From the NCBI GenBank assembly GCA_024703855.1, contig CP087965.1, positions 1,124,001 to 1,188,000 of the forward strand: DNA of 64,000 bases. Reading direction: 5' to 3'. The DNA is from Polaromonas sp. P2-4. GTDB lineage: Bacteria > Pseudomonadota > Gammaproteobacteria > Burkholderiales > Burkholderiaceae_C. Positions 61,910 through 64,000 of the stretch are shown here, piece after piece (the stretch's first letter is position 1; each line of letters starts with the position of its first letter). The notes beneath the pieces were generated by a model. It saw nothing but the letters and a program-made list of their open reading frames with translations. It did not search any database and was not told the DNA's origin. Made by a program: the position numbers and the translations under genes.

Positions 61910-62751
61910 GACAAAAGAGCCTTGAGCCGGGGCAGCGCCTCTAGCGCGTTGGCGCTGGTGGCGCGGGCCAGTGCCTCGGCTGAGATGCCGCGCAGACTCG
62001 CCACTTGCTGTGCAATGCGTGGCAACTCGCCCGGCTCATTGCGACCCTGGTGCTGCCCGGCCACACGCTGCGCCGCCGTGGTGTAAAGCCAGTGCGGTGG
62101 AATGTCGGGCGAATCGGTTTCCATCACCAGCACCTCCAGCGGCAACTCGGCTGCCAGGCGCCTGAGCTGCCGGGCCGGCTCGAACGTGACGGCACCGCCA
62201 AAGCCCAGCTTGAAACCCAGTTTGATAAATGCCATCGCCTGCTGCTCACTGCCGTTAAAAGCGTGGGCAATGCCGCGCCAGCCGCCCTCAGGTACCAGAT
62301 CGCGCAAATGTTTGAGCAGCTTGTCGGCCGATCGCCGCACATGCAGGATGACCGGCAAGCCATGCTTGCGTGCCAGCTTGAGCTGCTCGCGGTAAAAATA
62401 CTCCTGGCGCTCGCGCATAGGGCTTTGCGTCAATGCCGGCACAAAATAGTCAAGGCCGATTTCACCCACCGCCACCAGGCGCGGGTCGGACTTTCTGAGC
62501 GCCAGCTCCGCATCCAGCGCCAGCAGGTCGGCCTCTTGCGCTTCGGGTACACACAGCGGATGTATGCCCAATGCGTAGCTGTCCGAAAACTCATGCGCCA
62601 GCAAACGCACGGCCGCGAAGTTGCTGACGGCCACGGCAGGCAACACGCAATGTGCGACCTGCCCGGCGGCAGCCTGCGCACGAACTGCGGCCACATCGGG
62701 CGAGAACTCCCCGGCATCGAGGTGGCAGTGCGTGTCAATCCAGAAGGTCAT
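61906..62751 (-). CDS. tatD: TatD-family metal-dependent DNase
   Basis: 281-residue TIM-barrel nuclease, intact. MTFWIDTHCHLDAGEF gives the metal HxH, AVGEIGLDYFVP the Glu, VILHVRRSADKLL and IAHAFNGSEQQAM the His pair, and LVMETDSPDIPPHW the Asp. The start is ATG 62751; the frame is open upstream to 62838 without similarity. Confidence 0.93.
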   Translation of the reverse strand: MTFWIDTHCHLDAGEFSPDVAAVRAQAAAGQVAHCVLPAVAVSNFAAVRLLAHEFSDSYALGIHPLCVPEAQEADLLALDAELALRKSDPRLVAVGEIGLDYFVPALTQSPMRERQEYFYREQLKLARKHGLPVILHVRRSADKLLKHLRDLVPEGGWRGIAHAFNGSEQQAMAFIKLGFKLGFGGAVTFEPARQLRRLAAELPLEVLVMETDSPDIPPHWLYTTAAQRVAGQHQGRNEPGELPRIAQQVASLRGISAEALARATSANALEALPRLKALLS

Positions 62752-62930
62752 TGCAAGATTAGAGGCTGGAATAAGCGGCAAAAGATGAAGCTGCGGTATA
62801 GGTGCAGATGATATTGACACAAAAAGAAATCGGGACACGCTATGCTTTTTGGACGAATGCTCGTGCGTTTCTGATCTTTTTCACCTGATCGCGCACGTCA
62901 CATTACAACTTGGTCAACCAGGAAAATCCC

Positions 62931-64000
62931 ATGAAATTATCTCGCCTGATGAGCCTCATGATGGGGGCCGGTCTACTTGCTTCAAGCTTGGTCAATACGG
63001 CTTGGGCTCAAGATCAAAAACTGCGGCTGATTACCTGGGCGGACTATGTGCCCGCCGATGTTGTGGCGCAGTTCAAAAAGGAAACCGGCGTTGAGGTCGA
63101 GATCACCCTGTCGAACAACGAAGAAATGATCTCCAAGCTGCGCCCACCGGCGGTGCAGGCTTTGACTTGGCGCAGCCTTCGCAGGACCGCATTACCGGCC
63201 CGCAGCAGGAATTTGGCATTTACAAGCCCATGGACCTGAGCAAAATCAAGTCCGATCTGTTCATCCCCGCCATGCTCGACGCCACCAAGAAAAACACCAC
63301 GCTGGCCGGCAAGGTCTATGGCCTGCCGCACATCTGGGGCACTGACGGCCTGGTGGTCAACACCAAGTTGGCGAAGATGAGCGACTATCCCGACCTGTGC
63401 AAAGCCGACGTCAAGGGCAAAACCGCCGTCCGACTGAAGCGCCCCACCCTGCTGGCATTTGCTTTTGCGGCCGGCAAAGACCCGTTTGCACTTTACAAAG
63501 ACCCCAAAGCCTATAGGCGCTGATGGACGACGTGGGCAAAACCATGATTGCCTGCAAGAGCAACATCAAGTTTTACTGGGACAACAAAGACCAGTTGCTC
63601 AATGGCATGCGCACCGGTGAAGTGGTGGGCGCCATGATGTGGGACACCGGCGGCTGGAAGCTCAACAGCGAAAAACCCGAGATCCAGTACATCGCCCCCA
63701 AGTCGGGCGCGCTCGGCTGGATTGACACCTTTGCCATCCCCGCCAAAGGCCGCAATGATGCTGCCGCCTATGCCTGGATTAACTTCAACATGCGTCCCGA
63801 AGTCGTGGCCAAAGTGGCCGGCTCTGCCGGCAATTTCACCTGCCGCCAAAGGCGCTGACCAGTTGATGGATGCCAAACTCAAGGCCCAGTTCGCTGCCAG
63901 CTTCCCGGAAGCCGCACTGAAAAACGTCAAATGGTATCCGGCCGTTCCCGCCGGCATTGAAGACATTGAAGGCCGCGTGCTGGACCGCATCAAGGCCGCT
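62931..64000 (+). CDS. PotF/PotD-like polyamine ABC binding protein (partial at window end, frameshifted)
   Basis: Signal peptide MKLSRLMSLMMGAGLLASSL ending AWAQ, then LRLITWADYVPADVVAQFKK ETGVEVEITLSNNEEM (split), the PotF/PotD start. Further blocks: GKVYGLPHIWGTDGLVVNTK, MMWDTGGWKLNSEKPEIQYI and ALGWIDTFAIPAKGRNDAAA. Indels lie near 63155, 63515 and 63840; the gene continues past 64000. The Trp/Asp residues suit a polyamine or related cationic ligand. ATG 62931; TTG 62910 is an alternative. Confidence 0.85.

Overview
The window looks like chromosomal DNA of a betaproteobacterium of the order Burkholderiales, most likely Comamonadaceae (Polaromonas/Rhodoferax/Variovorax-like). The basis is high GC, four Bug/TctC-type solute-binding proteins, LivGHMKF-type ABC transport beside acyl-CoA ligase and beta-oxidation genes, the order ribF-ileS-lspA, and a small dispersed palindrome that I associate with that family. 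I see no rRNA, tRNA, CRISPR array, prophage or transposase gene.

Layout. 0-4.2 kb: a tannase-like lipoprotein esterase, an AraC regulator and degraded coding remnants. 4.2-6.8 kb: Bug solute-binding protein plus amidase. 7-8.8 kb: ACC deaminase acdS with its divergent Lrp regulator acdR, then a ~477 bp imperfect palindrome. 9.4-12.7 kb: a second Lrp regulator divergent from a homodimeric pyruvate-dehydrogenase-E1-like gene. 12.8-24.5 kb: one long leftward operon (livG-livH-livM-livK-livF, acyl-CoA ligase, tetR, acyl-CoA dehydrogenase, PaaG-like crotonase, nitronate-monooxygenase-like, thiolase), probably uptake, CoA activation and beta-oxidation of one unidentified carboxylic acid. 24.8-28.6 kb: purN, DUF480 and a two-subunit acyl-CoA dehydrogenase pair. 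28.7-37.4 kb: HNH protein, ribF-ileS-lspA, Na/Pi symporter-like protein, Nudix hydrolase, quinone oxidoreductase. 37.7-43.8 kb: a compact rightward cluster (two Bug proteins, HpcH/HpaI aldolase, cupin, DUF6282 metal hydrolase, dihydroorotate-dehydrogenase-like protein, IclR regulator) that reads as an undescribed catabolic pathway. 44-47.3 kb: CapA-like protein, RIO kinase, RcnB-like protein and ghost copies of neighbouring genes. 47.3-50.7 kb: a secreted subtilase with a C-terminal Gly-rich/TM/Arg sorting tail, an I9-like lipoprotein upstream, and a convergent overlapping rhombosortase. 50.7-58.6 kb: SDR, EamA transporter, gamma-glutamyltransferase with Bug protein and DUF3422, and tctBA. 58.8-62.8 kb: tatD-mug-speE-gspE operon. 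The right edge cuts a PotF-like binding-protein gene.

Sequence quality. About half of the obvious genes are broken by one to four single-base frameshifts, often at homopolymers or GC-runs, including genes that should be functional (livM, livH, tctA, a GspE-type ATPase, acyl-CoA dehydrogenases). I read most as uncorrected sequencing indels and report each gene as one CDS over its full span, giving the approximate shift position. Two nonsense codons and several truncated fragments may be real decay.

Most interesting signals: (i) an about 48 bp palindromic element present at nine sites, seven inside reading frames and apparently in frame; (ii) the rhombosortase/subtilase/I9-lipoprotein locus with an antisense overlap encoding the sorting tail and the end of the sortase; (iii) the 37.7-43.8 kb catabolic cluster; (iv) an SDR whose YxxxK motif is replaced by SxxxR.
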